From: Gammaproteobacteria bacterium
GTDB lineage: Bacteria > Pseudomonadota > Gammaproteobacteria > JAABTG01
DNA: 6,297 nt
Direction of reading: 5' to 3'
NCBI GenBank assembly: GCA_030066245.1
Contig: JASJBY010000245.1
Span: 1-6,297 of the forward strand
Positions 4,529 to 6,297 of this stretch are shown piece by piece. The notes below the pieces were generated by a model that was not told where the DNA came from, did not search any database, and saw nothing but the letters and a program-made list of their open reading frames with translations. How positions within the stretch are numbered: the stretch's first letter is position 1; every line of letters begins with the position of its first letter. The position numbers and the translations under genes are program-made.

Positions 4529-6297
4529 TCACCGTCTTGCCCGCTGCCAGCGTGCGGACCGCGCCAACCGTCCAGCCCACGCTATTCCGATGGCCCTTGC
4601 TGTCGGGACAGGGCTTGACGACGACGGTCCCGCCATCAGGCGTCTCGCCAGCTCGGCGGTTCTGCCGTTGCCCTTGGCTGCGGCCAGCACCGCTACTGGT
4701 GCTGGGGTCAGGGGCCGCTGCAGTTCCGCGGAAAGCTCCACCAACAGTTCCAGCAGGCCCTGGGCGTCTGCGCGCAGTGCGTCCAGGCCGTCGAAGTAGC
4801 TTTGCAGGATCTGCGCCACCACCAGTTTGTGCAGGGCCGAGACTCGGCCTGCCGCCTGCAGACTCTCAGCCAACGGCTCGGGTCTCAGCCAGCCGTTCTG
4901 GTCGATGCCCGACAAGACATCCGCCAGAGCTTCCGAATGGGCCCGTCCGTCCTCAATGGTCCTAACGAGGGCTGTCACCGCCAGCTCACGCGTTTCGCTG
5001 TTCTCGTTCCATAGGCCCAGCCAGAGCACCAACATCGCCGTTTCCGTCAACGGCCGGTCCGGCTCGAGGAGGGGGTAGAGGTACGGGCAGGGAGAAGTGG
5101 ACGGCGCCGTGTCGCGATCATGACTGTGCGTCATGGCGCGCACGCCAGCCGCGAAATAGCTGTCCATGTTCAGGGGCCAGACCAGCGCTCCCAGATGCAC
5201 GATCCATGGCGCACCGACGTGCAGACCCTGTGTCGTCACGTGGTGCAAGGCAAGCGTGGGGTAGTCACGCCGGGGATCTCGACTCCGGTCGGCTGGGACC
5301 ACCGCTCTTTGAACGCGCTGACCGAGCTGCTGCAACATCGACGAGACCCTGGACCGGATGCCCTTGCCTCCCACGTCTGGCGGATCCAGACACAACGGCG
5401 GCAACGGCTCGCTCTCCCCGGCGGCCGAAAGCGGAACGTCCGGTTCGGGCTTGAGGTTGACAGCTTTGCCTGGCACGTGAGTTTCCTGGCGATCGGGCTC
5501 CGTGGCGTCGTTCCGCCACAAGTAACGCGCCGGCTCACGCAGGTCCGGACCGGATTCCGGTAACCGCAACGCCGCCAGCGGTTCCGCCGTAGACTTCGCT
5601 GGCCATCGGGCACGCGCGGCCGCAAGCCAAAGAGGTGCATCGGCCTGATCCAGGACAGTGGGTCGCTCGTCATCGCCCAGGGCAAAGCGAAGCACTCGAG
5701 CCGCGGGGCTGCGCAGCAGTGCGGCGGCCGGCAAGGCGGGCGCGCGTGCCTGCGGGGCGAGCCGAAGCAGAGCCTGGGTCAGGTCGAAACGCGGTGCCGG
5801 TATTCCCTCGATCTCAAGCGCGGCCAGGCGTTCCACCAGACACACGGGCGCAAGCCAGCCACCGGCATGACTGGGTGCCGCCAGCAGGGGGGCAGCCCGG
5901 CGATTTGCGACACGCCGGGTGAGTTCCCGCACGCGGGCCTCAAAAAACGGGATGGGTCCGGGGCGCTGGAAGTAGCGGTTCGTCGCAGTCGGCTGATGCC
6001 CGCCCGTCAGCCAGACGACGAGCAGATCCCGAAGCACCCAGGACGTGGAGTCGTCACTGGAGAGCAGGCCGGTGCCAGCGCCGGAGCTGAACGCATGGCC
6101 CATCTGGTCGACCAGAGAAGCTGCCCGCCGCGCGAAGTCTCCGGAGGGCAGGCTGCACAGCCGGCTGATGCCGTCCAGCAGCCGTTCGATCTCGTCGGCT
6201 TTGTGTACTTCTTCCAGTGCGCGGGCCACGGCATCGAAGAGAGCGTCCAGGGAGTCCAGGGGAGTAACGGCCGCCACCCCTGAGAGCACTGGCACGT
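4529..6297 (-). CDS. DUF6493-like large helical (HEAT-like) protein, 5' end cut by window
   Basis: The frame is open to the right edge, giving about 588 visible codons and a TGA stop at 4531-4529. A GTG at the very edge (6295) is unlikely to be the true start, because family members as I recall them are longer and the opening residues look internal. I match it from memory to DUF6493-type proteins through these segments (numbered from the edge): LLDGISRLC (39-47), APSHAGGWLAP (140-150), FDLTQALLRLAP (170-181), VWPLNMDSYFAAGV (372-385), EPDRPLTETAMLVLWLGL (411-428) with RELAVTALVRTIEDGR after it, and GRVSALHKLVVAQIL (483-497). It is mostly helical, with no signal peptide or membrane span. A proline- and charge-rich linker (about 262-320) splits it into two parts, and the tail is basic. 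No catalytic motif is seen. Such proteins, as I recall, lie near SWIM zinc-finger, MoxR and VWA genes. Its molecular role is unknown. Confidence 0.6.
   Translation of the reverse strand, partial: VPVLSGVAAVTPLDSLDALFDAVARALEEVHKADEIERLLDGISRLCSLPSGDFARRAASLVDQMGHAFSSGAGTGLLSSDDSTSWVLRDLLVVWLTGGHQPTATNRYFQRPGPIPFFEARVRELTRRVANRRAAPLLAAPSHAGGWLAPVCLVERLAALEIEGIPAPRFDLTQALLRLAPQARAPALPAAALLRSPAARVLRFALGDDERPTVLDQADAPLWLAAARARWPAKSTAEPLAALRLPESGPDLREPARYLWRNDATEPDRQETHVPGKAVNLKPEPDVPLSAAGESEPLPPLCLDPPDVGGKGIRSRVSSMLQQLGQRVQRAVVPADRSRDPRRDYPTLALHHVTTQGLHVGAPWIVHLGALVWPLNMDSYFAAGVRAMTHSHDRDTAPSTSPCPYLYPLLEPDRPLTETAMLVLWLGLWNENSETRELAVTALVRTIEDGRAHSEALADVLSGIDQNGWLRPEPLAESLQAAGRVSALHKLVVAQILQSYFDGLDALRADAQGLLELLVELSAELQRPLTPAPVAVLAAAKGNGRTAELARRLMAGPSSSSPVPTARAIGIAWAGRLARSARWQRARR

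Noticed and set aside
4351..4965. 204-codon plus-strand open frame starting in the inverted repeat
   Set aside because: It is composed of the palindromic element and antisense to the DUF6493-like gene. The product is Arg/Pro/Ala-rich with no domain.

Overview
The window is GC-rich and holds five protein genes: one transcribed rightward and four leftward, with both terminal genes cut by the window edges. The proteins (an RND-type efflux adaptor, an AefR-like TetR repressor, a RecQ close in length and layout to the E. coli enzyme) and the intergenic repeats (7-bp tandem arrays and a cruciform-like dispersed element) suggest a high-GC gammaproteobacterium, perhaps of the Ectothiorhodospiraceae/Chromatiales kind. 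That placement is an inference from gene style and repeat content, not a demonstrated assignment. Left region (1-1397): a divergent pair. The N-terminal 218 codons of a periplasmic adaptor (membrane fusion protein) of an RND efflux pump read leftward off the edge, and a TetR-family repressor reads rightward. The 106-bp gap between them carries two copies of a 15-bp near-palindrome, ACTrGACnGTsyAGT. One overlaps the -35 and the other the start site of a good sigma70-type promoter for the efflux genes. This is the classic layout of a local repressor controlling its neighbouring pump and itself. Middle region (1398-3703): a short gap with a 7-bp tandem array that begins at the tetR stop codon, then recQ (leftward, 607 aa, complete with helicase, zinc-binding, RQC and HRDC parts), then a 308-bp gap. 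That gap holds a second, composite heptad array (three GTGACTC units, a one-base slip, then eight GTGAAT-type units) and a pyrimidine-rich tract whose minus strand fits a G-quadruplex motif. Right region (3704-6297): a PfpI/DJ-1-family protein (leftward, 169 aa, with a strong ribosome binding site), a 315-bp gap dominated by a long imperfect inverted repeat with an internal hairpin (about 4325-4451), and the C-terminal 588 codons of a large, probably alpha-helical, HEAT-like protein. I match the last to DUF6493-type proteins, which I recall lying near SWIM zinc-finger, MoxR ATPase and VWA genes. The efflux/regulator pair forms one functional unit. recQ (DNA repair) and pfpI (stress/carbonyl protein) appear to be independently transcribed housekeeping or stress genes separated by repeat-rich gaps. 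The right-edge gene is the least understood and the best lead to an uncharacterised system, but its partners lie outside the window.
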